Below the pieces are notes generated by a model. It saw nothing but the letters and a program-made list of their open reading frames with translations, was not told the DNA's origin and did no database searches. The position numbers were made by a program, and so were the translations under genes. A stretch of 64,000 bases of DNA from Vibrio neptunius (GTDB taxonomy: Bacteria > Pseudomonadota > Gammaproteobacteria > Enterobacterales > Vibrionaceae): positions 992,001-1,056,000 of the forward strand of contig CP079859.1 of NCBI GenBank assembly GCA_019339365.1, in the 5' to 3' direction. This document shows, piece after piece, positions 1 to 12,004 of this stretch. Positions within the stretch are counted from its first letter, which is position 1, and every line of letters begins with the position of its first letter.

Positions 1-555
<555 letters not shown>

Positions 556-572
556 TCAAACATCCTCCATGA

Positions 573-3500
573 TTACTGCGCTTGAACGCGAAGTTCAGCG
601 GCACTACGACTTTGGTGACCCAGCAGGGTACGAAGGTCTGCAGCTTTAGGTTTCACTAGATAGAACTTTGGAATCCATTCATCAAAGTTCGCCAGAATAT
701 CTTCTGCGTGGACGGAATTTGTTTCTTCAAGATGCTCTGCAATCAGACCACGTAAATGTTCCTGATGGATATAGAGATCAGATAGCGCCAATGCTTCTAC
801 GGATTCATTGTTCACCCGGCCTTGGAAGTCTTCGTTCTTATCAAGAACGTAGGCAAATCCCCCTGTCATCCCTGCGCCAAAATTGACCCCAGTTGCGCCA
901 AGAATTGCCACAATACCGCCTGTCATGTATTCACAAGCGTTGTCGCCAGCGCCTTCTATGACAGCGATGGTTCCAGAGTTACGGACGCCAAAGCGCTCGC
1001 CTGCCGTACCAGCTGCAAACAGTTTGCCTCCAGTCGCCCCGTATAAGCAGGTGTTACCAATGATGGTGGCTTCATTACAGCGGAATGCGGTTCCCTGATG
1101 TGGTTTGATGACCAACTTGCCACCAGCCATACCTTTACCAACATAGTCGTTGGCGTCACCAGTGAGGTACTGTTCTACGCCACCCGCATTCCAGACCCCA
1201 AATGACTGTCCAGCGGTGCCATCAAGATGCAGCTTAATGGGGGTGGCCGCCATGCCTTGGTTTCCATAGCGTTTCGCTATTTCACCTGATAGACGCGCAC
1301 CAATCGAGCGATCGGTATTGATGACATTGTAGAAGAAGCTAGCTGATTCGCCGGATTCTACGGCTGAGAGCGCGTCATCAATAATCTTCTGGTTTAACTC
1401 GGCTTTATCAAACGGTGTGTTAGGCTCTGTCCAAAATAGTGGATGACCTTCTGGTGATGCAGGCGCCTCGAGAATATTGCTTAAGTCGAGCTTGGCTTGC
1501 TTGGCGGTCATGCCTTCTGCTGCCTCCAGCAACTCAGTTCGCCCGATGAGATCAGTGAGTTTTTCCACTTCCAGTTCCGCTAACAAGGTGCGTACTTCAT
1601 CAGCCAAACCGACAAAATAATTCATCACTTGCTCTGGCAAGCCTTTGAAGAACTCTTTGCGTAACAATTCGTCTTGAGTGGCAACGCCTGTTGCACAATT
1701 GTTGAGGTGACAAATGCGCAGGAACTTACAGCCCATCGCTACCATAGGTGCTGTTCCAAAACCGAAGCTTTCTGCACCTAGAATCGCGGCTTTTACAACG
1801 TCTAAACCTGTTTTTAGACCGCCATCCACTTGAAGGCGAATCTTGTGACGAAGCCCGTTAGCAACCAGGGCTTGTTGAGTCTCTGCAAGGCCCAGCTCCC
1901 AAGGACAACCTGCGTACTTTACCGATGTCAGTGGGCTGGCGGCAGTCCCTCCGTCATAGCCTGATATAGTGATCAAGTCTGCATACGCTTTTGCAACGCC
2001 TGTGGCAATAGTACCGACACCGGGTTCGGAAACGAGTTTGACTGATACTAGGGCGTTTGGATTGACCTGTTTTAGGTCGAAAATCAGCTGAGCTAAATCT
2101 TCAATTGAATAAATATCGTGATGTGGCGGAGGAGAGATCAGCGTCACGCCTTGGACTGAATAACGTAGCTTAGCGATTTCCGCCGTCACTTTATGTCCTG
2201 GAAGCTGACCACCTTCACCCGGCTTTGCACCCTGAGCGACTTTGATTTGCAGAACATCGGCATTGGTCAGGTAATGCGGAGTGACACCAAATCGACCTGA
2301 GGCAATTTGCTTAATGCGAGAGTTACGCTCTGTGCCGAAGCGACGTGGATCTTCACCACCTTCACCTGAATTTGAATAGCCACCAAGACGGTTCATCGCA
2401 GTTGCTAGTGCTTCATGGGCTTCTGGGCTCAGAGCACCAATGGACATCGCGGCAGAGTCGAAACGCTTAAATAACTCTGTGCTTGGCTCGACCTTTTCTA
2501 AAGGTAGCGGTGTTGCGGATTTTTTCAGCGTCATCAAATCGCGCAGCATCGCAACCGGACGTTGGTTTACTTGCTTGGCAAAGCTCTGATAATCAGCACT
2601 CTCACCAGACTTTACCGCCTGTTGGAGTGTGCCTACGACATCTGGGTTATAGGCATGATACTCACCGCCATGGACGTATTTAAGCAAACCACCGTGTTCG
2701 ATGGCTTTACGTTTCGCCCAAGCTTTACGTGAAAGGTTAAACAAGTCTTGCTGGAAATCGTCGAAGCTGGCGCCCTGTATACGTGTCGTGACCCCGCGGA
2801 AGCAAAGTTCGACGACATCTTCACTCAGGCCTACCGCTTCAAACAGTTGCGAACAACGGTAAGAGGCGACGGTGGATATGCCCATTTTGGACATGATTTT
2901 GTAGAGGCCTTTGTTGATACCATATTGATAGTTTTGCATCACATCGCGGTAGCTTTTTATAAGTGCACCATCATCAATCAGTTTACTCAAGGCTTCATAA
3001 GCTAAGTATGGGTATACCGCTGTTGCGCCAAATCCAAGTAGGACAGCGAATTGATGTGGATCGCGAGCAGTGGCTGTCTCGACAATAATGTTGGCATCAC
3101 AACGAAGATTCTCTTCAATTAAACGTGTTTGCACCGCGCCTACCGCCATAGCAGCAGGAATTGGCAGCTTGCCTTTCACCAACGCGCGATCAGATAACAC
3201 CACCAGTACAGTACCTTCACGTACAATATCGACTGCTTGGTCACATAAATCGTTGATCGCTTGTTGGAGGTCCTTACTCTTAGGATCGTAATTGATATCT
3301 AAGATGGTATGACGGTAGTGCGCATCAGCCAGTTCGAGCAGTTGCTGCATGTCCGAGTACAGCAGCACCGGGGAATCAAAAGTGACGCGATGAGCGTGTC
3401 CATCGGTTTCACAGAATACGTTCATTTCTTGACCAACGCTGGTCGCCAGTGACATGACGTGCTTTTCACGCAACGGATCGATCGGTGGATTGGTGACCTG

Positions 3501-5036
3501 AGCAAATTTCTGACGGAAGTAGTCTGTAACTAATCGCTCTTTCGAGGAAAGAATGGCCATCGGGGTATCATCACCCATAGAGCCAACCGCTTCTTGACCC
3601 ATATCACCAAGGACTCGAAGGACTTGATCGACTTCTTCGTTAGTCATAGCGAATTGCTTCTGATAGGTCTTGAGCAAGTCACTATCAAAATTGCGCTTAC
3701 CTACCTGATCTTCAGGCAACTGAGCAAATGGTGTGAGCTTATGGACGTTATTGTCCATCCACTCTTTATATGGGTGACGACCTTTTAGATCGTTGTCAAT
3801 TTCACTTGATTGCCATAATTTCCCGCGGCGTGTGTCAACGACCAACAATTCGCCCGGTCCAACACGGCCTTTTTCTGCCACTTCGTCGGGAGCATAATCC
3901 CAAATACCAACCTCTGATGCCAGTGTAATGAGCTGATCTTTAGTGATGACATAACGAGCGGGGCGCAGGCCATTACGATCTAGATTACACGCAGCATAAC
4001 GACCATCGGACAATACGATGCCAGCAGGGCCATCCCATGGTTCCATATGTTTGGAGTTGAAATCGTAGAATGCACGCAAATCCGGATCCATATCCGGGTG
4101 ATTTTGCCATGCAGGCGGCACCAGCATTCTCATCGCACGGAAGACGTCCATGCCACCCGCTAGGAAAAGGTCGAGCATGTTATCCAGACTGGATGAATCA
4201 GAGCCCGTTTCGTTCACAAATGGAGCTGCCGTTTGCAAGTCAGGCAGTAGGGGCGAAGCGAATTTGTATGCACGAGCACGTGCCCACTGGCGATTGCCTT
4301 CAATGGTATTGATTTCACCATTGTGTGCCAGATAGCGGAAGGGTTGAGCCAGAGGCCAACGTGGTTGGGTATTTGTTGAAAAACGCTGGTGGAACAAGCA
4401 AATAGCGGATTCCATGCGCAAATCTGCGAGATCGAGGTAAAAGCGTGGTAAGTCTGCAGGCATACACAGGCCTTTATATACAATCACCTGTGTGGACAAG
4501 CTGCAGATATAAAAATCACTGTCTTGCGTGATTTGTTTTTCTATGCGGCGGCGTGCGATATACAAACGACGTTCAATGTCACGCTCACGCCAGCCTGCAG
4601 GGGCTGAAATGAATACTTGTTGAATATTAGGTAACGAATCCAGCGCGATTGGGCCTAAAACATCTGAGTTGGTCGGCACATCACGCCAACCTGAAACGGT
4701 CAGAGTTTCTTGAGTTAACTCTTTATTGATGATGTCTTTAGCAGATTGTGCTTTGACTGGATCTTGGCTGAAAAACATCATACCTACAGCGTATTGTTTA
4801 CTGAGGTTAAAGCTGTTCTCTTCCGCGATGAGGCGTAAATATGAGTCGGGCTTTTGTAATAGAAGTCCACAACCATCGCCAGTTTTACCGTCGGCGGCGA
4901 TACCACCTCGGTGGGTCATGCGATCCAATGCCGAAATTGCTGTACGAACCAGTTTGTGGCTTGGTTGTCCTTCCATGTGAGCGATCAAACCAAATCCACA
5001 GTTGTCTTTTTCAAGACTAGGATCATATAAAGCCAT
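573..5036 (-). CDS. gltB: Glutamate synthase (NADPH) large subunit, enterobacterial type
   Basis: Alpha subunit of GOGAT, which makes two glutamates from glutamine and 2-oxoglutarate in the cytoplasm (ammonium assimilation). I chose the ATG at 5036 rather than the longer frame from 5087: it follows an AAGGGAGA site and gives [16 protein letters not shown], with a 12-residue propeptide before the Cys-13 nucleophile of the class II glutaminase domain. About 1487 residues, normal for the family. Order of domains: N-terminal amidotransferase (about 13-400), central domain, FMN-binding synthase domain with the 3Fe-4S ligands [12 protein letters not shown], and the C-terminal GXGXG beta-helix rich in glycine repeats. 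It is closest to the E. coli GltB type, unlike the second copy at 6938-11488. It is followed by gltD after 20 nt. Confidence 0.97.
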   Translation of the reverse strand: MALYDPSLEKDNCGFGLIAHMEGQPSHKLVRTAISALDRMTHRGGIAADGKTGDGCGLLLQKPDSYLRLIAEENSFNLSKQYAVGMMFFSQDPVKAQSAKDIINKELTQETLTVSGWRDVPTNSDVLGPIALDSLPNIQQVFISAPAGWRERDIERRLYIARRRIEKQITQDSDFYICSLSTQVIVYKGLCMPADLPRFYLDLADLRMESAICLFHQRFSTNTQPRWPLAQPFRYLAHNGEINTIEGNRQWARARAYKFASPLLPDLQTAAPFVNETGSDSSSLDNMLDLFLAGGMDVFRAMRMLVPPAWQNHPDMDPDLRAFYDFNSKHMEPWDGPAGIVLSDGRYAACNLDRNGLRPARYVITKDQLITLASEVGIWDYAPDEVAEKGRVGPGELLVVDTRRGKLWQSSEIDNDLKGRHPYKEWMDNNVHKLTPFAQLPEDQVGKRNFDSDLLKTYQKQFAMTNEEVDQVLRVLGDMGQEAVGSMGDDTPMAILSSKERLVTDYFRQKFAQVTNPPIDPLREKHVMSLATSVGQEMNVFCETDGHAHRVTFDSPVLLYSDMQQLLELADAHYRHTILDINYDPKSKDLQQAINDLCDQAVDIVREGTVLVVLSDRALVKGKLPIPAAMAVGAVQTRLIEENLRCDANIIVETATARDPHQFAVLLGFGATAVYPYLAYEALSKLIDDGALIKSYRDVMQNYQYGINKGLYKIMSKMGISTVASYRCSQLFEAVGLSEDVVELCFRGVTTRIQGASFDDFQQDLFNLSRKAWAKRKAIEHGGLLKYVHGGEYHAYNPDVVGTLQQAVKSGESADYQSFAKQVNQRPVAMLRDLMTLKKSATPLPLEKVEPSTELFKRFDSAAMSIGALSPEAHEALATAMNRLGGYSNSGEGGEDPRRFGTERNSRIKQIASGRFGVTPHYLTNADVLQIKVAQGAKPGEGGQLPGHKVTAEIAKLRYSVQGVTLISPPPHHDIYSIEDLAQLIFDLKQVNPNALVSVKLVSEPGVGTIATGVAKAYADLITISGYDGGTAASPLTSVKYAGCPWELGLAETQQALVANGLRHKIRLQVDGGLKTGLDVVKAAILGAESFGFGTAPMVAMGCKFLRICHLNNCATGVATQDELLRKEFFKGLPEQVMNYFVGLADEVRTLLAELEVEKLTDLIGRTELLEAAEGMTAKQAKLDLSNILEAPASPEGHPLFWTEPNTPFDKAELNQKIIDDALSAVESGESASFFYNVINTDRSIGARLSGEIAKRYGNQGMAATPIKLHLDGTAGQSFGVWNAGGVEQYLTGDANDYVGKGMAGGKLVIKPHQGTAFRCNEATIIGNTCLYGATGGKLFAAGTAGERFGVRNSGTIAVIEGAGDNACEYMTGGIVAILGATGVNFGAGMTGGFAYVLDKNEDFQGRVNNESVEALALSDLYIHQEHLRGLIAEHLEETNSVHAEDILANFDEWIPKFYLVKPKAADLRTLLGHQSRSAAELRVQAQ

Positions 5037-5468
5037 TGCAATTCTCCCTTTGCTTCTCTGTCTTCCAGACAGAACTACCAACATCACAAGGGTTGGTATG
5101 TATGACTAACTATGCTTTAAAATTGTTAAATTCTGCATAAATATACACAGAATGGTTTGTTATTATTTTTTAAATCAAGACGAAATCATTTTCATCGACT
5201 TCACAACGTATAGCGTATGATAGAAAAGGTCAAGTTTTTGGTGATATATAACATCAATGTTCTATTTACCCACTAATATCCTAAAAAGTGCTTATATATC
5301 ATGAGCATATGTTTTTGGTTGTTACAATTTTGCAACAATTGAATTCGGTTGAAATAAAAAAGACCAGCACAATGTGCTGGTCAAGATGGATAGTTTGGAA
5401 GGATTGATTAGTTATTCGTTTGAACTCCAGAATCATTCATTGTTGTCTGATGCTGGAGTTGATTCGAC
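5037..5468. other. Intergenic region between the two glutamate synthase operons
   Basis: AT-rich, 432 bp, no ORF of note. It must hold the promoter of gltB1 (minus strand), but I find no convincing -35/-10 pair. It contains the terminator of gltD2 at 5354-5382. Just after the gltD2 stop there is also a longer imperfect hairpin with arms AACTCCAG (5423-5430) and CTGGAGTT (5453-5460), which may stabilise the 3' end of that mRNA. Confidence 0.5.
5354..5382 (-). terminator. Rho-independent terminator after gltD2
   Basis: Read on the minus strand, the perfect 9-bp stem GACCAGCAC/GTGCTGGTC with a 3-nt loop (5362-5382) is followed directly by a run of six T, about 90 nt after the gltD2 stop codon. 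It separates the second glutamate synthase operon from the first. Confidence 0.85.
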
Positions 5469-6938
5469 TTATGCTGATAGCATTAGTGAATCGTCTTTCG
5501 CTTCAAGATGAGTCCCACCCATTAGGTAGTCATCGATCGCACGGGCACATTCGCGACCTTCATTGATACAACGAACCACTAAAGACTGGCCTGTTCGCAT
5601 ATCACCAGCAGCAAATACACCTTCTTGGTTTGTAGCAAAACCTTGAGTTGCCACGTTACCACGCTCATCTAGCGCGATATCCAGTTGAGCAAGTACCCCT
5701 GTTGGTTCTGGGTGTAGGAAGCCCATCGCTAGAAATGCCAGATCACACGCGATTACACGCTCGCTGCCTTCTACTTCTTTGAAGTTTGGACGCTCGCCTG
5801 CTTTTGCATCTTGCCAAACGATATCAGCTAATCGAAGGCCAGTGACTTCACCTTTGTCATTACCAATGAACTCTTTGGTTAGGATATTCCAGTGACGATC
5901 AACGCCTTCTTCATGAGATGTCGAAGTACGCAAGATCATCGGGTACTGTGGCCATGGCATATTAGCAGGGCGTTTCTCTGGTGGAATCGGCATGATTTCA
6001 ACCTGAGTGATGCTTGCTGCACCGTGGCGGTTTGATGTACCTACGCAGTCAGAACCAGTATCACCACCACCAATGACGACAACATGTTTGCCTTTTGCGT
6101 GGATCTCTTCGGTTTTAAGATCCATGTTGTTGGCGCGGCGGTTGTTTTGACCTAGGAATTCCATCGCGAAATGAACGCCTTTTAGCTCACGACCTAGAAC
6201 AGGTAAATCACGTGGGACAGTTGAGCCACCCGTTAGCAGAACCACATCGAACTCTTGACGCAGTTGCTGGGCATTCACATCAACACCAACGTGTTGGTTT
6301 ACTTTGAATTCGATGCCCGCTTCTGCCATCAGGTTGATCTTACGATCAATCACGTCCATACCCAGTTTGAAATCTGGGATACCAAAACGTAGCAGACCAC
6401 CCACCTTCTCGTCTCGCTCGAATACCGTCACGGTATGACCTGCACTGTTTAGCTGCTCAGCCGCCGCAAGGCCTGCAGGGCCCGAACCGATGATCGCAAC
6501 GGTTTTGCCAGTGCGAGAACGTGGTGTTTTTGGTTTGGCGTACCCTTCACGATACGCCGTTTCTACGATGGTTTTCTCGATATTACAGATAGTGATTGGA
6601 TCTTGGTTGATGCCAAGTACACAAGCACTTTCACAGGGAGCAGGGCAAACACGACCAGTAAACTCTGGGAAGTTATTGGTTGAGCTTAGAATGTTCCATG
6701 CTTCTTCCCAGCTATCACGATAAACGGCATCGTTAAACTCTGGGATGATATTACCGATAGGGCAGCCGTTATGACAAAACGGCACACCACAATCCATACA
6801 GCGAGAAGCTTGGGTATTGATCTTGTCACCAAACTCCTCGTTCAGAACGAACTCTTTGTTGTTCTTGATGCGTTCAGCTGGGTCGATCTTCTGTGGTAGT
6901 TCACGACCATGCTCTAAAAATCCAGTAGGCTTACCCAT
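5469..6938 (-). CDS. gltD: Glutamate synthase small subunit, second type
   Basis: 489-residue FAD/NADPH oxidoreductase subunit partnering the large subunit encoded just upstream. Visible: N-terminal Fe-S ligands ([14 protein letters not shown] and CPAPCESAC), the FAD fold [14 protein letters not shown], the NADPH fold GGGDTGSDC and a C-terminal FAD motif ([10 protein letters not shown]). The N-terminus ([15 protein letters not shown]) is of the Bacillus/alphaproteobacterial GltD type and differs from gltD1 at the left edge of the window. The ATG at 6938 overlaps the gltB2 stop by one base (TAATG), so the subunits are probably translationally coupled. A terminator follows at 5354-5382. Confidence 0.96.
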   Translation of the reverse strand: MGKPTGFLEHGRELPQKIDPAERIKNNKEFVLNEEFGDKINTQASRCMDCGVPFCHNGCPIGNIIPEFNDAVYRDSWEEAWNILSSTNNFPEFTGRVCPAPCESACVLGINQDPITICNIEKTIVETAYREGYAKPKTPRSRTGKTVAIIGSGPAGLAAAEQLNSAGHTVTVFERDEKVGGLLRFGIPDFKLGMDVIDRKINLMAEAGIEFKVNQHVGVDVNAQQLRQEFDVVLLTGGSTVPRDLPVLGRELKGVHFAMEFLGQNNRRANNMDLKTEEIHAKGKHVVVIGGGDTGSDCVGTSNRHGAASITQVEIMPIPPEKRPANMPWPQYPMILRTSTSHEEGVDRHWNILTKEFIGNDKGEVTGLRLADIVWQDAKAGERPNFKEVEGSERVIACDLAFLAMGFLHPEPTGVLAQLDIALDERGNVATQGFATNQEGVFAAGDMRTGQSLVVRCINEGRECARAIDDYLMGGTHLEAKDDSLMLSA

Positions 6939-9900
6939 TATACGGCCTCCACTTGAGTTTCGTTTCCTTGAGACTGTGCTTCAGCTTTGCGTTTTTGAAG
7001 AACTGCTTTGTAGTCACGTGGCATTACTTTAACCATAGAGGCTAGGCTTGCTTCAAAGTTGTCTAGGAAAGACTGAGCGACTTCACTTCCTGTGAATTGA
7101 ATATGCTTAGTTAGCATGTCGAGTAATAGCTCTCGGTCTTCTTGCTCTATTGGATCTAGGTCTACTAGCTCTGGGTTCAGCTTTGACTCAAAGTCACCTG
7201 ATTTATCCCATACGTAAGCCACGCCGCCACTCATACCTGCGGCAAAGTTACGACCTGTTGAACCAAGGATAATTGCTGCACCGCCAGTCATGTATTCACA
7301 ACCGTGGTCACCGACGCCTTCTACTACGACTTTCGCGCCTGAGTTACGAACACAGAAACGTTCACCAGCCATACCGCGAATGAAAGACTCACCCGAAGTT
7401 GCACCGTAGAAACACACGTTACCAACTACGATGTTGTCTTCCGCGACAATGCTCGATTTCGCGTCTGGGTAGAGTACTAATGTACCGCCAGATAAGCCTT
7501 TACCCCAGTAGTCGTTCGCGTCGCCTTCCACTTCGAACTTCACGCCCTTAGCTAGGAATGCACCGAATGACTGACCCGCAGAACCTTTGAACTTGACGTT
7601 CATTGGCTCAGGCAGACCCGCATCTTTGTACACTTTAGATATTTCGTTCGACAACATGGTACCTGCAGAGCGGTCCGTGTTGACGATAGGGAATTCGGCA
7701 TTCACCGCTTCGCCTTTCTCCAGAGCAGGAATTGCTGCTTGAATCAGCTTGCGGTCTAGCACTTCTTCTAGGTTGTGGTTCTGCTGAGCTTGGTTGAATA
7801 CGCCATCGGCTTCGCGTGGTTGCTCAACGTGGAGAACAGGGGACAGATCTAGGTTCTTGTATTTCCAGTGAGAAACGTCTTGACGAATCTTCAGTTTCTG
7901 GCCTTGACCGACCATCTCATCGATAGTGCGGAAGCCAAGTTCAGCCATGATTTCACGCAGACCTTGTGCCATGTATTGGAAGAAGGTGACGACGTCTTCT
8001 ACGCGACCATCAAAGCGCTCACGAAGCGTCTTGTTTTGAGTCGCGATACCGACAGGACAGGTGTTCTTATGACACTTACGCATCATAATACAGCCTTCAA
8101 CCACCAATGCTGCGGTTGCCACGCCCCATTCTTCTGCACCAAGTAGTGTTGCCACTGCAAGGTCACGAGGTGTCTTCATCTGACCATCCGCTTGAACCAC
8201 GATACGGTTACGCAGACCGTTCTTCAGTAGCGTTTGGTGCGTTTCTGCCAAACCAAGTTCCCAAGGAAGACCAGTATGACGGATTGAAGACATTGGTGAT
8301 GCACCAGTACCGCCGTCGAAACCTGCGATAAGTACAACGTCTGCTTTCGCTTTAGCAACACCAGAAGCGATAGTACCGACGCCCGCTTCCGATACCAGTT
8401 TAACGTTTACACGACCCGCGCGGTTCGCATTCTTCAAGTCATAGATAAGCTGAGCCAAATCTTCGATTGAATAGATATCGTGGTGTGGCGGTGGCGAGAT
8501 AAGACCGACACCCGGAGTTGAGTGACGTGTTGCACCGATCCAATCGTCTACCTTATCGCCTGGTAGCTGACCACCTTCACCTGGTTTCGCGCCTTGAGCC
8601 ATCTTGATCTGTAGCTCATCAGCGTTGGTTAGGTAGTAAGAGGTTACGCCGAAACGACCTGAAGCGACCTGCTTGATTGCTGATCGCTCCCAATCGCCAT
8701 TTTCTTTGCGCTCGAAACGCATTGGGTCTTCACCACCTTCACCGGAGTTCGATTTCGCGCCAAGGCGGTTCATCGCAACAGCCAGTGTCGAGTGTGCTTC
8801 GTACGAAATAGAACCGAATGACATTGCGCCGGTCGCGAAGCGTTTCACTATGCTTTCAATTGGCTCGACTTCGTCGATAGAGATAGAGCCTGCTGGGTTT
8901 TTAATGAACTCAAGTTGGCTACGCAGGGTTACCGCGTTGTCACCTTGTTTATCTACAGCGGTCGCGTATTGCTTGAACTGATCGTAGTTCTTGTTGCGCG
9001 TAGACTCTTGCAGTAGAGAAATGGTTTCTGGGTTGAACAGGTGCTTCTCACCACGCTGTTTCCATTGGTAAACACCACCAACATCCAACATTTGAATTGG
9101 AATTTCGCGTTGCGGGTAACCGATGCGGTGACGGATCAAAACTTCTTTGGCGATATCATCAAGGGTTAGGCCTTGGATACGGGAAACCGTACCAGTGAAG
9201 TACTTGTCCACCACTGACTTGTGGATCCCCAAGGCTTCGAAGATTTGCGCACCATGGTACGACTGTAGCGTAGAAATCCCCATCTTCGAAAAGATCTTCA
9301 GAAGACCGCCATTGATCGCTTTACGGTAATTGTTGAACAGATCGCGAGGGTTCGCTTCTGGATTCAACTTCTTGGTACGTTGAAGTTCAATGATGGTTTC
9401 AATCACTAGGTAAGGGTTAACCGCATTCGCACCGTAACCAAGTAGCGTTGCAAAGTGGTGCGTTTCGCGTGCGTCACCGGTTTCAACCACGATGTCACAT
9501 TTCGCACGTAGACCTTTGCGGATCAAGTGGTGGTGCACAGCACCAACAGCCAGCATTGCTGGAATCGCTGCATGGTTTGAGTTCACTGCACGGTCAGTTA
9601 GTAAGATGATTGAGTAACCATCGACAACCGCGTCTTCTGCGTATTGGCAGATACGTTTTAGTGCACGCTCAAGCTTGCCTTGATCTTCATTGGCTTGGAA
9701 TACGATATCCAACGTCTTCGCTTGTAGGTGCTCGTTATCGATAGCACGCAGTTTTTCAAGCTCGGAGTTCGCCAGAACAGGTGATTCCAACTCGACTTTC
9801 TGACAGTGAAGTGGCGTTTCAGCCAGAAGGTTTTGGTCTTTACCCAAGTATGTGTTCAGCGACATAACCATACGCTCACGGATCGGGTCGATCGGTGGGT

Positions 9901-11488
9901 TAGTTACCTGTGCAAACAGCTGCTTAAAGTAGTTTGAAAGGTGCTGAGACTGATGAGATAGAACCGCAAGAGGCCAGTCGGCTCCCATAGCTGATAATGG
10001 TTCCTTCGCGTCATTCGCCATTGGAACGATGATTTCGTTCACTTCTTCAGTGCTCACACCGAAAGCTTGTTGACGGTGCAGCAAACGCTCAGGAGAAGGT
10101 TGGCTGAACTGGTTGCTCGCATCTGGTAGCTTCTTCAAGCTCAGTAGGTTTTCTTCTACCCACTTCTCGTAAGGCTGCGCCGTTGCAATGCTGTCTTTCA
10201 CTTCTTCGTCAGAAATGATGCGACCTTGCTCGAGGTCTGCAACGAAGATACGACCTGGTTGTAGACGTCCGCGGAACTCAACGTTCTCTGGTTCAATATC
10301 CACGACACCAGACTCTGATGCCATCACGAGGAAATTGTCTTTGGTCACTGTGTAGCGAGAAGGGCGTAGGCCGTTACGGTCGAGTGTCGCACCAACTTGA
10401 ACACCATCAGTAAAACATACTGAAGCAGGACCATCCCATGGTTCCATGATATTCGCGTGGTATTGATAGAATGCGCGACGTTTAGGATCCATGTTTTTGT
10501 TTTCTTGCCATGCTTCTGGGATCAACATCATCAATGCGTGTGGCAGGCTGCGACCAGAAAGAACTAGGAGCTCAAGTGCCATGTCAAAGTTAGATGAATC
10601 TGAGCTCCCTTCCTGACAGATTGGAAGAAGCATGTCGATTTCAGCCTGAGTAAACAGGTCTGATTCTAGGATTGCTTCACGGGCTTTCATCCAATTCAAG
10701 TTGCCGCGAACGGTATTGATTTCACCGTTGTGTGCAATGTAACGGAAAGGCTGTGCAAGACGCCATTTCGGGAAGGTATTGGTAGAGAAACGAGAGTGTA
10801 CCAGTGCCAGTGCTGTCACCATGGTTGGGTTTTGCAGATCAAGGAAGTACTGAGGTACTTGCTCGGTCGTTAACTGACCTTTGTACACCAATGTCTTGTA
10901 AGACATCGAGTTAATGTAGAAGTCGTCACCAATGTTCGAAACGCTTTCTAGGCAAACACGTACAGTGTAGTTACGAAGTACATACAGTTTGCGCTCAAGC
11001 TCTTCGGGTGTGATACCCGGGCCACCAGAGATAAACACATGCTCAAACTGAGGTTCTGTGCTTAGTGGATCTGCACCGATCATTGAGTTGTCAGTTGGTA
11101 GTACACGGTAGCCGATGACTTCAAGATCTAGACGTTGTGCGTTACGTTCCAGAATGTCACGGCATTGCTCACGTTTGTATTCGTCTTTCGGGAAAAGAAC
11201 GATACCAACACCATACTTTTCAAACGAAGGCAGTTTAATGCCTAGCTTAACCGCTTCTTCTAACAGGAATTCATGAGGTTTTTGTAGCAAGATACCCGCA
11301 CCGTCACCGCTGCATGGGTCACAACCTTGACCACCGCGGTGTTCCATTCGTGCCAGCATATCCAATGCCTGAGTTACTACTTCGTGCGATTTACGGTTTT
11401 TGAGGTGAGCAACAAAACCGATACCACAAGCGTCATGCTCCAGTTCAGGAGTATACAGACCCTGTGAACTTTGCTCTCTATCTACCAT
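6938..11488 (-). CDS. gltB: Glutamate synthase large subunit, second type
   Basis: About 1516 residues. I chose ATG 11488 (MVDREQSSQGLYTPELEHDACGIGF), which follows AAGGATG at good spacing; the frame stays open to 11518. Cys-21 is the expected nucleophile of the class II glutaminase domain after removal of a 20-residue propeptide. The FMN/synthase domain carries CIMMRKCHKNTC (3Fe-4S ligands), and the C-terminal GXGXG domain is complete. The sequence is clearly divergent from gltB1 (for example LARMEHRGGQGCDPCSGDGA against [20 protein letters not shown]), so this is an old paralogue or transferred type, not a recent duplication. It is divergent from yhcC, as gltB is in E. coli. Confidence 0.97.
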   Translation of the reverse strand: MVDREQSSQGLYTPELEHDACGIGFVAHLKNRKSHEVVTQALDMLARMEHRGGQGCDPCSGDGAGILLQKPHEFLLEEAVKLGIKLPSFEKYGVGIVLFPKDEYKREQCRDILERNAQRLDLEVIGYRVLPTDNSMIGADPLSTEPQFEHVFISGGPGITPEELERKLYVLRNYTVRVCLESVSNIGDDFYINSMSYKTLVYKGQLTTEQVPQYFLDLQNPTMVTALALVHSRFSTNTFPKWRLAQPFRYIAHNGEINTVRGNLNWMKAREAILESDLFTQAEIDMLLPICQEGSSDSSNFDMALELLVLSGRSLPHALMMLIPEAWQENKNMDPKRRAFYQYHANIMEPWDGPASVCFTDGVQVGATLDRNGLRPSRYTVTKDNFLVMASESGVVDIEPENVEFRGRLQPGRIFVADLEQGRIISDEEVKDSIATAQPYEKWVEENLLSLKKLPDASNQFSQPSPERLLHRQQAFGVSTEEVNEIIVPMANDAKEPLSAMGADWPLAVLSHQSQHLSNYFKQLFAQVTNPPIDPIRERMVMSLNTYLGKDQNLLAETPLHCQKVELESPVLANSELEKLRAIDNEHLQAKTLDIVFQANEDQGKLERALKRICQYAEDAVVDGYSIILLTDRAVNSNHAAIPAMLAVGAVHHHLIRKGLRAKCDIVVETGDARETHHFATLLGYGANAVNPYLVIETIIELQRTKKLNPEANPRDLFNNYRKAINGGLLKIFSKMGISTLQSYHGAQIFEALGIHKSVVDKYFTGTVSRIQGLTLDDIAKEVLIRHRIGYPQREIPIQMLDVGGVYQWKQRGEKHLFNPETISLLQESTRNKNYDQFKQYATAVDKQGDNAVTLRSQLEFIKNPAGSISIDEVEPIESIVKRFATGAMSFGSISYEAHSTLAVAMNRLGAKSNSGEGGEDPMRFERKENGDWERSAIKQVASGRFGVTSYYLTNADELQIKMAQGAKPGEGGQLPGDKVDDWIGATRHSTPGVGLISPPPHHDIYSIEDLAQLIYDLKNANRAGRVNVKLVSEAGVGTIASGVAKAKADVVLIAGFDGGTGASPMSSIRHTGLPWELGLAETHQTLLKNGLRNRIVVQADGQMKTPRDLAVATLLGAEEWGVATAALVVEGCIMMRKCHKNTCPVGIATQNKTLRERFDGRVEDVVTFFQYMAQGLREIMAELGFRTIDEMVGQGQKLKIRQDVSHWKYKNLDLSPVLHVEQPREADGVFNQAQQNHNLEEVLDRKLIQAAIPALEKGEAVNAEFPIVNTDRSAGTMLSNEISKVYKDAGLPEPMNVKFKGSAGQSFGAFLAKGVKFEVEGDANDYWGKGLSGGTLVLYPDAKSSIVAEDNIVVGNVCFYGATSGESFIRGMAGERFCVRNSGAKVVVEGVGDHGCEYMTGGAAIILGSTGRNFAAGMSGGVAYVWDKSGDFESKLNPELVDLDPIEQEDRELLLDMLTKHIQFTGSEVAQSFLDNFEASLASMVKVMPRDYKAVLQKRKAEAQSQGNETQVEAV

Positions 11489-12004
11489 AGATACATCCTT
11501 CCAGTTCAGTAGACGCAAATGTACTAGCTGATACTAGTTCTACGTCCAGTCCTTTATTTTTATGATTCGCAGCCTGCCTAGGTTGGCGACTTTGACTCCA
11601 TTCCGTACCTCGCAGGAAAAATATTGCGAGAAAAACAATCCTTGGTGCAATCCATGTTTTTTGTATCACAATCTAGTGATTTATATAGGTGAGAGCTGGA
11701 AAACACCGATGTTTTAGTAACTAAATGTGTAATTTAATGCACAAATAAAACTAAAATCTGAAATTATCCTACAATTTTGTTAGGCGTAAATGCAATCGAA
11801 ATTCGAGGTGATGGCGTTCTTTTTTATGTCTGATTTTGATCTTTATGTTTAACTTTTGCTTAACATTGGTATTTATTGCTTCATTTTATGCATGTTTATT
11901 GATTTTGGATAACTCCCTAGCCGTTTTAAATCGATAACTTTCAACCTTTATTTTTTTCATTTGTGTAATTTAATTACATTAATGGGAATGATATTTATTA
12001 TTGT
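11489..12004. other. Divergent intergenic region gltB2 / yhcC
   Basis: 516 bp, AT-rich, without a credible ORF; it holds the promoters of gltB2 (minus) and yhcC (plus). Visible structure: a hairpin CTCGCA...TGCGAG near 11610-11631 and a dyad ATCAC-N6-GTGAT at 11665-11680. I cannot assign either to a known regulator. Confidence 0.4.

Noticed and set aside
11665..11680. Dyad ATCAC-N6-GTGAT as a CRP site
   Set aside because: The orientation of the arms is inverse to TGTGA-N6-TCACA; no known regulator fits.
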